Source: Microcoleus sp. bin38.metabat.b11b12b14.051 (GTDB taxonomy: Bacteria > Cyanobacteriota > Cyanobacteriia > Cyanobacteriales > Microcoleaceae). Taken from it: a DNA stretch of 64,000 nt. Below, in pieces: positions 32,236 to 40,963 of this stretch. Each line of letters starts with the position of its first letter. Position 1 is the first letter of the stretch. The DNA lies in NCBI RefSeq assembly GCF_013299165.1, contig NZ_JAAFKD010000009.1:1-64000 (forward strand), in the 5' to 3' direction. The position numbers and the translations under genes are program-made. Below the pieces are notes generated by a model that was given only the letters and a program-made list of their open reading frames with translations, had not been told where the DNA came from and did not search any database.

Positions 32236-32322
32236 CCCGTTACCCACGGGGTCGAGGAATTCCGGTAAAGACGTTCTGAATACCAAAATAAAAATTTTGG
32301 CGAAGGTTCCTTAAGGAGCCTT
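32236..32322. other. Three consecutive hairpins in the 32104-32382 spacer
   Basis: CCCGT-TACCC-ACGGG (32236-32250), CCAAAAT-AAAA-ATTTTGG (32283-32300) and AAGGTTCCTT/AAGGAGCCTT (32303-32322) follow one another, with GTCGAGGAATTCCGG between. The succession of small hairpins resembles the end of an IS200/IS605-type element or a structured RNA. No transposase or TnpB frame is nearby. I cannot decide between these. Confidence 0.35.
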
Positions 32323-32382
32323 TGTTATTTTAGGGCTTCGGTAATTCCTTATTCTGCAATAAGTTTTTGGCTATAATATTTG

Positions 32383-32814
32383 TTATAAAATGCTTGATTC
32401 TGTTGGCGGATGCCATCCAGCACTAACCCACTGACGCCTGACAGTAACAGCAATATTATTGTTTAGTTGTAGTGCTATAACTGTAGCACGACCGCAATCT
32501 GTAAGTCCAATAATTTCCGTAGCGTCCTCACTCCAAGCAAAATATTGTGACCATTGTTGAGTGCGCGGATTAAACAACTTAACGCGCGTTTGCGTGATGG
32601 GATCTAATGCGTCAGTTTGAGTTCCTTTGTAATTATTGCACAGACTACAAGCCAGCCAGAGATTTTCTTCCTCGTCAGTACCGCCCATTGCTTTAGGAAT
32701 AATATGGTCAATTTCCAGTATTCCCAGGACATACATTTGTAAACTGCGACAATAACCGCATCGGTTTTGAGCTTGTGTGCGAACTCTGGCTCTAACTTGT
32801 TCGGAAATTGCCAT
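32383..32814 (-). CDS. HNH endonuclease
   Basis: 143 residues. CGYCRS and the second CSLCN zinc pair frame the HNH core LEIDHIIPKAMGGTDEEENLWLACSLCNNYKG (His-His ... Asn). The C-terminal half (FNPRTQQWSQYFAWSEDATEIIGLT) matches the cyanobacterial HNH family in which target DNA or role is unknown. It starts 5 bp after the stop of the 32820 gene, and this pairing with a small ribbon-helix-helix-like gene is common in cyanobacteria. Confidence 0.88.
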   Translation of the reverse strand: MAISEQVRARVRTQAQNRCGYCRSLQMYVLGILEIDHIIPKAMGGTDEEENLWLACSLCNNYKGTQTDALDPITQTRVKLFNPRTQQWSQYFAWSEDATEIIGLTDCGRATVIALQLNNNIAVTVRRQWVSAGWHPPTESSIL

Positions 32815-32819
32815 TTTGA

Positions 32820-33191
32820 TTATCCTTTTAATGGTTCGAGCAAGCCGCGCTGCACAGCTTCATTTAAGGATTGAGCTTGTCGCAAAAGTCGAGTTTCATA
32901 GATGTGGATTAATTCCTGTAATTCATCCTGTTCTACTGAAAGAATTGTACCGGCTTGTTTGCGGTCTAGCAATTCACTTAATCGTTGTTCTTGAATTGGT
33001 TGCAGCCGGAGTTTAGTCTGAGCGATTACTTCTGCATCAGACAATTCTGATACTGGTTTTGAAGTTGGTAACAGAAAAGTTTCGAGAGTTTCGACTAGAA
33101 TCTCGCTCACGCTGCGGTGGCATTGCTGCGCTAGCAATTCTGCTTGGTGATAGACTTCATCTGGCAAATTTAGGGTGATTTGGGCGGTCAT
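32820..33191 (-). CDS. Ribbon-helix-helix-like protein, partner of the HNH nuclease
   Basis: 123 residues. The N-terminus TAQITLNLPDEVYHQAELLA has the beta-strand plus helix of CopG/RHH DNA-binding proteins, followed by VSEILVETLETFL and a long helical tail (DELQELIHIYETRLLRQAQSLNEAV). Likely an antitoxin- or regulator-like partner of the HNH gene 5 bp downstream; the functional relation is inferred from adjacency. Confidence 0.7.
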   Translation of the reverse strand: MTAQITLNLPDEVYHQAELLAQQCHRSVSEILVETLETFLLPTSKPVSELSDAEVIAQTKLRLQPIQEQRLSELLDRKQAGTILSVEQDELQELIHIYETRLLRQAQSLNEAVQRGLLEPLKG

Positions 33192-33236
33192 AGGTGGAAG
33201 GCTATGAAACGAATATTTATATTATGCCATATTTGA

Positions 33237-33359
33237 CTATTTGATATTTTCAACTGAAACAAAATATTGTCCTGCTGGTAATGGATTTATTAAGCGACCG
33301 CCCAAGTAGTACAAAGCTACATTGGTATCTAACACAATTAAAGCTTGACTCAATCCCAC
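33237..33359 (-). pseudogene. VapC-type PIN toxin, truncated to 40 residues
   Basis: A GTG overlaps the end of the antitoxin gene. The frame VLDTNVALYYLGGRL is the first strand and catalytic Asp of a PIN domain, continues to LPAGQYFVSVENIK and stops. A full VapC needs about 130 residues with three or four acidic residues; only the first remains, so the toxin is dead. Confidence 0.65.
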
Positions 33360-33565
33360 TCCTCCCTAATTTGTTTCTGATAATCTAACGGGTCTTGAGT
33401 AAGTTTAATGACACCCGCATACTTTGCTAAATTACTTGTTTCTGTCTTTTGAATTATCAGAGTCTCTAACAATTGCTCAATTTTCTGCCAGTCCTCGTAA
33501 TCAATCAATACTGCAACTGGACGCATTGCTTCATCGGTGACAAGTTTTTTCTTAACAGGTAGCAT
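33350..33565 (-). CDS. VapB/Phd-type antitoxin, orphaned
   Basis: 71 residues: KKLVTDEAMRPVAVLIDYEDWQKIEQLLE is the C-terminal half of a Phd/YefM- or VapB-like antitoxin in which DNA-binding strand (RPVAVLIDYEDW) is recognisable; the tail (YQKQIREEWD) normally wraps the toxin. The VapC remnant follows with a 10-bp overlap. It may still act as a repressor or neutralise a related toxin elsewhere. Confidence 0.7.
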   Translation of the reverse strand: MLPVKKKLVTDEAMRPVAVLIDYEDWQKIEQLLETLIIQKTETSNLAKYAGVIKLTQDPLDYQKQIREEWD

Positions 33566-33834
33566 TAAGGCCCCCTTCAGATTTAATGTTTAACTTTTTC
33601 ATTATAGCTCCACAATTTAAAATCTGCATATGTAATATAAACCATTCTTACATCTATCTAGAGAAGTATCTTTTTGATTGCTGGCTTTTACCCCTCACAA
33701 CCTCCGGGTTTTCTGCCGTGATCATAGCGTGCTGGTTACTCAAAAATTAACGTTGATTTAAAGTTTTATCTAGATAAAATTGGTACAATTCAATTGTTTA
33801 CTTGTGAAATATGGAGTAAACATAAATTACGCAC

Positions 33835-33925
33835 TCCGACAAAGAAACCGGGTTTTTTACGAAAATACTTTGTTGAATCCCGCAGATTCGGCAAAAAACC
33901 CGGTTTCTAGGCCCCCATCATAATT
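33835..33925. repeat. Dispersed GAAACCGGGTTTT...AAAAACCCGGTTTC element
   Basis: About 80 bp with inverted GAAACCGGG ends and an interior of the type ACGAAAATACTTTG ... GCAGATTCGGCAAAA. Near-copies are at about 23393-23458, 39607-39680, 45598-45662 and 63283-63345. The rest of 33566-33975 shows no gene. Confidence 0.75.
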
Positions 33926-33975
33926 TCAAAACAAAGTTTACCGAACCAAGAACTAAACTCAGGATTGAATCGCGT

Positions 33976-36453
33976 ATGATGCTAAGAACGACCGAAATCC
34001 CCCAATTTAAACCGCTTTCCGACTCAGAACTAGGCAAAATCAACGCTTACTGGCGCGCTGCAAATTACCTATCCGTCGGACAAATCTATCTCCTCGACAA
34101 CGCGCTACTCAAAGAACCCCTCAAACTCGCACACGTTAAACCCAGACTCCTCGGACATTGGGGCACTACTCCAGGCCTCAACTTCATCTACGTTCACCTC
34201 AACCGGATTATTAAATCGCAAGACATCAACGCTATCTACATCGCAGGCCCCGGACACGGCGGGCCCGGTTTGGTGGCTAACACCTATCTCGAAGGCACTT
34301 ATAGCGAATATTACTCGAACATTTCCCAAGATTCCGAGGGGATACAACGGCTGTTCAAACAGTTCTCGTTTCCCGGCGGTATCCCCAGCCATGTCGCCCC
34401 GGAAACTCCGGGTTCGATTCACGAAGGCGGGGAGCTCGGCTACGCCCTCGTCCACGCCTACGGTGCGGCTTTCGATAATCCTGATTTGATTGTGGCGGCT
34501 GTTGTTGGTGATGGGGAAGCGGAAACCGGCCCGCTGGCTGCTAGCTGGCATTCTAACAAGTTTCTTAACCCGATTCGGGACGGGGCTGTGTTGCCGATTC
34601 TGCACCTGAATGGCTACAAAATTGCCAATCCGACGCTGTTGGCGCGCATTCCCCGCGAGGAATTGGAAAGTTTGATGGTGGGTTACGGCTACAAGCCTTA
34701 TTGGGTCGAGGGTTCAGACCCGGAGACGATGCACCAGTTGATGGCTGCAACTCTCGATGCTGCGATCGCCGAAATTAAGGCGATTCAGGAAAAAGCCCGG
34801 ACTCACGGCTTTTCTGGCCGCCCGCAGTGGCCGATGATTGTGATGAAGACTCCGAAAGGTTGGACTGGGCCGAAGCAGGTTGACGGTAAGCAAACTGAGG
34901 GCTCGTGGCGATCGCACCAAGTTCCATTAGCAGAAATGGCTTCTAAGCCCGGACACGTCCAACTCCTGGAAGATTGGATGAGAAGCTACAAGCCGGAAGA
35001 ACTGTTTGATGACAATGGTAAATTGATTCCAGAATTGGCGGAACTTGCACCGAAGGGCGATCGACGGATGGGGGCAAATCCGCACGCTAACGGCGGTCTG
35101 CTGCTGCGAGACTTGAAAATGCCGGAATTTGCCGACTACGCCGTAGACGTGCCAAAACCGGGTACTGGGATGGGTGAAGCAACTCGCGTGACTGGGCGTT
35201 TCCTGCGAGATGTGATGAAACTCAATCAGGAAAATGCTAATTTCCGAGTTGTGGGGCCGGATGAGACGGCCTCTAATCGACTCGATCCGCTGTTTGAAGT
35301 GACGAGTCGGGAGTGGATGGCCGAAACTTTACCGGAGGACGACGGGCACTTGTCTCCCGATGGCCGAGTGATGGAAGTCCTCAGCGAACATCTGTGTCAG
35401 GGATGGCTGGAAGGTTATTTGCTAACAGGAAGGCACGGATTTTTCTCTTGCTATGAGGCGTTTATTCACATCATCGATTCGATGTTCAACCAACACGCTA
35501 AATGGTTGAAAACTACTCGCGATATTCCTTGGCGCAGACCGATCGCCTCTCTGAACTATTTACTAACATCTCACGTTTGGCGGCAAGATCACAACGGTTT
35601 TTCTCACCAAGATCCGGGCTTTATTGACCACGTAATTAACAAGAAAGCGGAAGTGGTGCGGATTTATTTACCACCGGATGCGAACACTTTGCTGTCTGTA
35701 ACTGACCACTGTCTCCGCAGTCGCAACTATGTGAATGTGATTATTGCAGGGAAGCAGCCGGCTTTGCAGTATTTGGATATGGATGCTGCGATTAAACATT
35801 GTACGGCCGGCCTCGGTATTTGGGAGTGGGCTAGCAATGATAAAGGTGGCGAACCGGATGTGGTGATGGCTTGCGCGGGTGATGTTCCGACTCTGGAAAC
35901 TTTGGCTGCTGTTGACATTCTGCGCCGCGATTATCCTGAGTTAAAGGTGCGGGTGGTGAATGTGGTGGATTTGATGACGCTTCAGCCTGCTAGCGAACAT
36001 CCTCACGGTTTGTCCGATCGCGATTTTGATGCTTTGTTCACGAAGGATAAGCCGGTGATTTTTGCTTTTCACGGCTATCCTTGGCTGATTCACCGCTTGA
36101 CTTACCGCCGGACTAATCACTCGAACATTCACGTTCGCGGTTACAAGGAAGAGGGGACGACTACTACGCCGTTTGATATGGTGGTGATCAACGATCTCGA
36201 TCGCTTCCATTTAGTTGGCGATGTACTCGATCGCGTTCCGAAACTGAGTTCTGTTGCAGCTTACGGTAAACAAGCGATGCGGGACAAACTGATCGCTCAC
36301 AGGGAGTATATCACTAAATACGGTGACGATATGCCGGAAATTCGTGACTGGAAGTGGCCGCACGCGGGCGCGGTTTCGTCGGAAGCGCCGAAGGAAACGA
36401 AAGGTTCGGAGGTGACGGGAGATCAAGGTGTGCGATCGGGTGCACCGGGCTAG
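33976..36453 (+). CDS. xfp: Phosphoketolase (xylulose-5-phosphate/fructose-6-phosphate)
   Basis: 825 residues, usual length about 800. [57 protein letters not shown] and the thiamine-diphosphate block [21 protein letters not shown] are phosphoketolase signatures; the C-terminal domain begins near [12 protein letters not shown]. It splits xylulose-5-P or fructose-6-P with phosphate to acetyl phosphate plus glyceraldehyde-3-P or erythrose-4-P. Acetate kinase lies 3.3 kb downstream on the same strand and uses the acetyl phosphate. The last 25 residues ([19 protein letters not shown]) are a poorly ordered tail. Confidence 0.95.
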   Translation: MMLRTTEIPQFKPLSDSELGKINAYWRAANYLSVGQIYLLDNALLKEPLKLAHVKPRLLGHWGTTPGLNFIYVHLNRIIKSQDINAIYIAGPGHGGPGLVANTYLEGTYSEYYSNISQDSEGIQRLFKQFSFPGGIPSHVAPETPGSIHEGGELGYALVHAYGAAFDNPDLIVAAVVGDGEAETGPLAASWHSNKFLNPIRDGAVLPILHLNGYKIANPTLLARIPREELESLMVGYGYKPYWVEGSDPETMHQLMAATLDAAIAEIKAIQEKARTHGFSGRPQWPMIVMKTPKGWTGPKQVDGKQTEGSWRSHQVPLAEMASKPGHVQLLEDWMRSYKPEELFDDNGKLIPELAELAPKGDRRMGANPHANGGLLLRDLKMPEFADYAVDVPKPGTGMGEATRVTGRFLRDVMKLNQENANFRVVGPDETASNRLDPLFEVTSREWMAETLPEDDGHLSPDGRVMEVLSEHLCQGWLEGYLLTGRHGFFSCYEAFIHIIDSMFNQHAKWLKTTRDIPWRRPIASLNYLLTSHVWRQDHNGFSHQDPGFIDHVINKKAEVVRIYLPPDANTLLSVTDHCLRSRNYVNVIIAGKQPALQYLDMDAAIKHCTAGLGIWEWASNDKGGEPDVVMACAGDVPTLETLAAVDILRRDYPELKVRVVNVVDLMTLQPASEHPHGLSDRDFDALFTKDKPVIFAFHGYPWLIHRLTYRRTNHSNIHVRGYKEEGTTTTPFDMVVINDLDRFHLVGDVLDRVPKLSSVAAYGKQAMRDKLIAHREYITKYGDDMPEIRDWKWPHAGAVSSEAPKETKGSEVTGDQGVRSGAPG

Positions 36454-36458
36454 TGATA

Positions 36459-36531
36459 TTCTGGGTAGGGAAACGGTAATGCTGTATCCGGCGCGCGATC
36501 GTGAATTAGGACACGGCAGTGCCGTTTCCCT
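36459..36531. repeat. Palindromic 'tagggaaacggcactgccgtgtcc' repeat after xfp
   Basis: GTAGGGAAACGG at the left pairs with CCGTTTCCCTAC at the right around an interior that again contains GCTGTATCCGG / ACACGGCAGTGCC. Related copies lie at about 45190 and 45380. It may act as the xfp terminator. Confidence 0.6.
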
Positions 36532-36601
36532 ACGGGCTATCTATTTGTTTTAGAATAAATCTGCTGTAATTCAGGATTTAGATATTCATGAGGAATTGGT
36601 A

Positions 36602-37696
36602 ATGCTTAAGCAAATAGAAATCCAAAATTTTAGGTGCTTTGAGAAAATCAAAATCTCTGGGTTTGAAAGAGTAAACTTAATCGGCGGTAAAAACAATGCC
36701 GGCAAGACAGCCTTGCTAGAAGCACTTGTTCTCTATGTTGCTCCCAAAGCGAGTAGCATAGAAATGCTAAGAGAGCTAAGAAGGGAGTCATCAGAAGCTT
36801 TAAAGGCTATGCCTAAGAGAGCATGGGATAATTTGTTTCATTTGCTTGAGAAAAATAAAATTATAGTAATTATTGGATCACGGGATAATTATCGAGATTA
36901 TCGAGTAGAAATAGTGAGAGAGTCACTCTTCAATATTTTTACAACAACTCTAGTTGATAAGATTGCTAGTCAAGGTATAATAGATTCTTTACCAAAAGAT
37001 AAGGCAGGTGTATCTGTAATAACTATTAAGTTGATAATAAACGAAGAAGATCCTTTTCTGTCCTCTTTAATAGCCAGTTCCAGTGGATCAACAAATATTG
37101 ATAGAATTTCTCTTGATGATGATACTGATGAAGTAGCAATCATTCCCTCCTTTATCAGAATTTCTGGAAAAGAACTCACAGCAGCTTACGATCGAGCACG
37201 TTTAGATGAGAAAGATAGCGAAGTTCTGAAAGCTTTTCAAGTTATCGATCCGGCGATTGAATCAGTAGAAAGTTTTTCTATTGGTGAACCGACGCTGTAC
37301 TTAAGAAGAAAGGGTGAAAGCCGTTTGCCTCTTTCATTATTTGGAGATGCAATTAATCGAGTTGCAGACATTATCCTGAAACTGGTAAACAGTGAACACA
37401 AAATACTGTTGATAGATGAAATAGAAAATGGGATTCACTATACTAATCAGCGAGATTTTTGGAGAATTGTGTTTAGGTTAGCAGTTGAAATGGATACCCA
37501 AATTTTTGCCACAACTCACAGTTTAGAGATGTTGCAAGCATTTGCTGATGTTGGTTTAGAATTTAATCAAAAATGCAGCAGCGCATATTTTGAACTAGCA
37601 AGGAAACTCAAAACAAATCAAATAATCGCAAGTCGGCTCGATTTGGAAACTTTGAATTACGCACTAGAGCATCAAGAAGGAGTCAGAGGTGAGTAA
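36602..37696 (+). CDS. AAA15/OLD-like ATPase (candidate anti-phage system, ATPase subunit)
   Basis: About 364 residues. N-terminus LKQIEIQNFRCFEKIKISGF, then Walker A GGKNNAGKTALLEAL, as in AAA15/OLD/RecF-type SMC-like ATPases; late Walker B LLIDEIENGIHYTNQRDFW and the DTQIFATTHSLEML switch. No C-terminal TOPRIM, which instead is encoded separately by the next gene (8-bp overlap). ATG 36602 is used over the in-frame TTG 36596. Two-gene ATPase/TOPRIM pairs of this shape (PARIS, Gabija-like, split OLD) act in phage defence; this particular pair is not one I can name. Confidence 0.88.
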   Translation: MLKQIEIQNFRCFEKIKISGFERVNLIGGKNNAGKTALLEALVLYVAPKASSIEMLRELRRESSEALKAMPKRAWDNLFHLLEKNKIIVIIGSRDNYRDYRVEIVRESLFNIFTTTLVDKIASQGIIDSLPKDKAGVSVITIKLIINEEDPFLSSLIASSSGSTNIDRISLDDDTDEVAIIPSFIRISGKELTAAYDRARLDEKDSEVLKAFQVIDPAIESVESFSIGEPTLYLRRKGESRLPLSLFGDAINRVADIILKLVNSEHKILLIDEIENGIHYTNQRDFWRIVFRLAVEMDTQIFATTHSLEMLQAFADVGLEFNQKCSSAYFELARKLKTNQIIASRLDLETLNYALEHQEGVRGE

Positions 37697-38375
37697 TATT
37701 GTCATAGTAGAAAGTAAAAATGATAGAATTTTCATGCAGGCAATGGTTGAGAAACTAAACTGCGATATCCAGGTAGAAAAACCTATTTATATAGATGATT
37801 ATCAAAATTTGGAAGGCTTGAGCGAAACAGAGTTAATCAAAGCTTTGAAAAATTCAATAAGAAAGATTGACCGAAAAGATATCGAAAAAATAGGGATTAT
37901 TATTGATATTGATAATTATTCAGAGCAAGAACGGCTGAAATTCGTAGATAGATGTATAGAACCAGTGTTTAAAGCTGAAAGCTTGTCAAGCACTAAGCAA
38001 TTTATCGATATTTGTACAGATTATGGAACAAATGCAAAATTGGCTTGTTACTTTACAAATGTTGGAGGTAAAGGCGAACTGGAAACGCTTTTAAAGGCAA
38101 TCAAGGCGAAAGATTCCCCTTACGCTGATTGTTTGGATAGCTGGAAAACTTGCCTAGAAAGCCAGGGAAAGGAAATCAACCAGAAAGATTTTGATAAATT
38201 CTGGATTAGCAACTATATTAGATATGATACTTGCTCAAATCAGGAACAGAAGCAGGCTGGAAGGAAATGCAGTATGTCTGGGTTTGATTATGTTATGGAA
38301 CACAAAAAAGAGATTTGGGATTGGAATAATCCTGCTCTTGATGATTTGAAAGAGTTTTTTCAACTCTTTTGCTAA
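37689..38375 (+). CDS. TOPRIM-like DUF3226 protein (candidate effector of the ATPase)
   Basis: 228 residues from a GTG start inside the end of the ATPase gene. SNIVIVESKNDRIFMQAMVE (TOPRIM-type Glu after strand 1) and IGIIIDIDNYSEQERL (DxD) are the acidic motifs of the TOPRIM fold; FTNVGGKGELETLLKAIKA is typical of DUF3226. Such subunits cut nucleic acid or tRNA when released or activated by the ATPase in related systems. Translational coupling through the 8-bp overlap strongly suggests one functional unit. Confidence 0.85.
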   Translation: MSNIVIVESKNDRIFMQAMVEKLNCDIQVEKPIYIDDYQNLEGLSETELIKALKNSIRKIDRKDIEKIGIIIDIDNYSEQERLKFVDRCIEPVFKAESLSSTKQFIDICTDYGTNAKLACYFTNVGGKGELETLLKAIKAKDSPYADCLDSWKTCLESQGKEINQKDFDKFWISNYIRYDTCSNQEQKQAGRKCSMSGFDYVMEHKKEIWDWNNPALDDLKEFFQLFC

Positions 38376-38511
38376 TCTGATAAAATTCAAATACAATCAA
38401 TATCAAATCCGTAGGTATCGGAATTACTCATCTCTCTCTTCTCTGACTCTGCGCCCTCTGCGCCCTCTGTGGTTAAAAAAATCCTGTTCACCAATGAAAT
38501 AAGATATCTAT

Positions 38512-39150
38512 ATGAGCTTAAAAATCTACTTTCTGCGACACGGTGAAACAGTTTACAGCAAAACAGGCGGCTTCTGCGGCGACCTCGACCCGGAATTGAC
38601 ACCGGAAGGTTCTATGATGGCCGAACAGTTTGCTGCAACTTACGCCAAATTACCTTGGAGTGCTGTTTATCTCAGCCCGATGAAGCGCACAATTGCTACT
38701 GCTAAACCTTTGTGCGATGCGCTGGGAATTGAAATGCAATTTCGCGATGGATTGAAGGAGATTAAGTACGGCAAATGGGAAGGTGAAACGGTTGAATTTG
38801 TCCGCGAAAAATATGCCCAAGAGTATATTAATTGGTTGACGGAACCCGCTTGGAATGCACCGAATGAGGGGGAAACTTCTGTGCAAATTGCTAGCCGATC
38901 GTCCTTAGTGATCGCAGAAATTCAGGAAAAGTACAAGGATGGTAATGTTTTGGTGGTTTCCCACAAGGCGACTATTCGGATTATGCTGTGCAGTTTGTTG
39001 GGGATTGATTTGGGAAGTTATCGCAATCGCATCGCCGCTTTAGCAGCTTCTATTAGTATTGTCAAGTTTGATGTCCGCGGGCCGATGCTGGAGGTTTTGG
39101 GCGATCGATCGCACTTAGATGAAAACCTCCGCAATTTACCCGGTACTTGA
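38512..39150 (+). CDS. Histidine phosphatase (phosphoglycerate-mutase-like) family enzyme
   Basis: 212 residues. Phosphohistidine motif LRHGETVYSKTGGFCGD (His in RHG), YLSPMKRTIATA, the general-acid Glu in LKEIKYGKWEG and the second His in VVSHKATIRIML are all present. Members are phosphoglycerate mutases, fructose-2,6-bisphosphatases or unspecific phosphatases. In cyanobacteria such a gene often accompanies phosphoketolase and acetate kinase; here the defence-like pair sits between it and xfp. Substrate not assigned. Confidence 0.9.
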   Translation: MSLKIYFLRHGETVYSKTGGFCGDLDPELTPEGSMMAEQFAATYAKLPWSAVYLSPMKRTIATAKPLCDALGIEMQFRDGLKEIKYGKWEGETVEFVREKYAQEYINWLTEPAWNAPNEGETSVQIASRSSLVIAEIQEKYKDGNVLVVSHKATIRIMLCSLLGIDLGSYRNRIAALAASISIVKFDVRGPMLEVLGDRSHLDENLRNLPGT

Positions 39151-39161
39151 AATTGTGGATC

Positions 39162-39181
39162 GGGTGCGCCCCAGCGCACCC
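39162..39181. terminator. Hairpin between convergent genes
   Basis: GGGTGCGC-CCCA-GCGCACCC, a perfect 8-bp stem in the 38-bp gap between the phosphatase and psaK stops. There is no T-run, so it would be a Rho-independent terminator only weakly; position suits a bidirectional transcription barrier. Confidence 0.45.
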
Positions 39182-39188
39182 AGAGCTT

Positions 39189-39449
39189 CTAAATCGCACC
39201 GATGTAAGACAATCCTAAAATCGTACCTGCACCCAAAATATGACCAAAACAGGTGGTTCCCAATACTGCACCCAAACCAAAACCGCCGAACATACTCGAC
39301 GATGGCATTGCGCCACCTGTGCTCTGATGCTTGATTGTTAATTTGCCGAAAGCAATTGCTAGAACATTGCACAGAACCATAATTAACCCAATTGTAGGGC
39401 TCCATTCTACGGTTCTGGGCGCAACGGTTAATAAAATTGTTGTCAACAT
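39189..39449 (-). CDS. psaK: Photosystem I reaction centre subunit PsaK
   Basis: 86 residues with two membrane segments joined by a short loop: TVEWSPTIGLIMVLCNVLAIAFGKL and FGGFGLGAVLGTTCFGHILGAGTILGL. This is the PsaK pattern (WSP near the N-terminus, conserved GKL before the loop, Gly-rich second helix). It is a peripheral PSI subunit that binds antenna chlorophyll and helps accept phycobilisome energy. AAGGAGCC lies before the ATG. Single gene, facing the phosphatase gene. No clear HLR1 light-regulatory pair was seen upstream. Confidence 0.92.
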   Translation of the reverse strand: MLTTILLTVAPRTVEWSPTIGLIMVLCNVLAIAFGKLTIKHQSTGGAMPSSSMFGGFGLGAVLGTTCFGHILGAGTILGLSYIGAI

Positions 39450-39606
39450 GGCGATCGGCTCCTTAAACTTTAATCAATGAAAATCTGATGATGAAGGTAT
39501 ATCAAACAGCCGTAACCGTTGGCTACAGATTGCATTAATACTTAATATTTTGATATGTTTCTTAATAAAGCCATCATTAGTTAATAACTAACAATTAATA
39601 TGGGCA

Positions 39607-39680
39607 GCCTGAAACCGGGTTTTTGAGCAAAATACTTGGTTCCAGCGAGCAGAAAAAGTAAAAACCCGGTTTCTGAGGTC
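39607..39680. repeat. GAAACCGGGTTTT dispersed element between psaK and ackA
   Basis: GAAACCGGGTTTTTGAGCA ... GTAAAAACCCGGTTTCTGAG with the same interior layout as the copies at 33835 and 23393. It is followed by low-complexity CCAATTACCAATTACCAATT up to the ackA start. Confidence 0.75.
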
Positions 39681-39739
39681 GCAGCGCGCAAGCCCTGAAT
39701 TACCAATGCCCAATTACCAATTACCAATTCCCAATTACC

Positions 39740-40963
39740 ATGAAAATATTAGTTTTAAACGCAGGTTCTAGCAGTCAAAAAAGCTGCTTGTACGAATTAA
39801 ATGACACGCTTCCCGATCGCCCGCCACAACCTCTGTGGGAAGCAAAAATAGACTGGACTCACCGCGAAGGTACGGGGGAGTTGCAAGTCAAAACTGCTGC
39901 GGGCCATAGCTTTGAGGAAGAAATTGCCTCGGATTCTCGCGCAGGGGCGATCGCCCGAATGCTACAGACTCTGTGGCAGGGTGAAACTCAAGTTATTAAC
40001 AGTTTAAACGAGATTGATATTGTCGGTCATCGCGTCGTACATGGCGGGGAAAAGTATCAGCAAAGCACGCTGATTTCGCCGTTCGTCAAACAGGAAATTT
40101 CCCGTTTATCTGAGTTTGCTCCCGTCCATAATCCAATTAACTTGGAAGGTATCGAAGCCGTTGAAAAAATCCTCCCAAATGTGCCGCAAGTCGCAGTTTT
40201 TGATACATCTTTTCACGCACAATTGCCGCCCGCTGCGTTCGTTTATCCCGGCCCCTACGAATGGCTGCAAGAGGGGATTCGCCGCTACGGTTTTCACGGC
40301 ATTAGCCATCAATATTGTACTCGCAGGGCGGCTCAAATTCTGAACCGCGATTCTGCCGATTTGCGGCTGATTAGCTGTCATTTGGGCAACGGATGCTCTC
40401 TGGCGGCGGTTCGCGGTGGCCGGAGTGTTGACACGACTATGGGTTTTACTCCTTTGGATGGTTTGATGATGGGAAGTCGATCGGGTGCGATCGATCCTGG
40501 TATCATTATTCATCTGTTAAGGCGATCGCACTTTACCGCTGAGGATCTCGATAATATTCTGAATCGGAATTCGGGTTTACAGGGGATTTCTGGGGTTTCT
40601 AGCGATATGCGGCTGGTTGGGGAGGCTATTAAAGATGGCAACGATCGCGCTCAACTTGCTTTGGATATTTATCTGCACCGCTTGCGTGCCGGAATTGGTG
40701 CCATGCTGGCGAGTTTGGGCGGGTTGGATGCTTTGATTTTTACTGCCGGTGTTGGGGAAAATTCGCCTGTTGTGCGGGCTGCGGCTTGCGAAGTTTTTGG
40801 GTTTATTGGGTTAAGCTTGGATGATGAGAAGAATTTGAATTCGCCGGTGGATGATGATATTGCGGCGGTTGATTCTGCGGTGCGGGTTTTGGTGATTCAT
40901 ACTCAGGAAGATTGGGAGATTGCGCGGGAATGTTGGGATATTTCTCGCAGGTGTGATGCGTAG
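39740..40963 (+). CDS. ackA: Acetate kinase
   Basis: 407 residues. Signature MKILVLNAGSSSQKSCLYEL, GHRVVHGGEKY, FDTSFHAQLPPAAFVY, RYGFHGISHQY, LISCHLGNGCSLAA and TTMGFTPLDGLMMGSRSGAIDPG cover both halves of the ASKHA fold. It converts acetyl phosphate and ADP to acetate and ATP, completing the phosphoketolase shunt with xfp at 33976. A usual RBS is not obvious, since the upstream sequence is a run of CCAATTACC words. Confidence 0.96.
   Translation: MKILVLNAGSSSQKSCLYELNDTLPDRPPQPLWEAKIDWTHREGTGELQVKTAAGHSFEEEIASDSRAGAIARMLQTLWQGETQVINSLNEIDIVGHRVVHGGEKYQQSTLISPFVKQEISRLSEFAPVHNPINLEGIEAVEKILPNVPQVAVFDTSFHAQLPPAAFVYPGPYEWLQEGIRRYGFHGISHQYCTRRAAQILNRDSADLRLISCHLGNGCSLAAVRGGRSVDTTMGFTPLDGLMMGSRSGAIDPGIIIHLLRRSHFTAEDLDNILNRNSGLQGISGVSSDMRLVGEAIKDGNDRAQLALDIYLHRLRAGIGAMLASLGGLDALIFTAGVGENSPVVRAAACEVFGFIGLSLDDEKNLNSPVDDDIAAVDSAVRVLVIHTQEDWEIARECWDISRRCDA

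Noticed and set aside
39450..39600. HLR1 high-light element upstream of psaK
   Set aside because: I looked for paired TTACA-type repeats before the ATG and did not find an acceptable pair.
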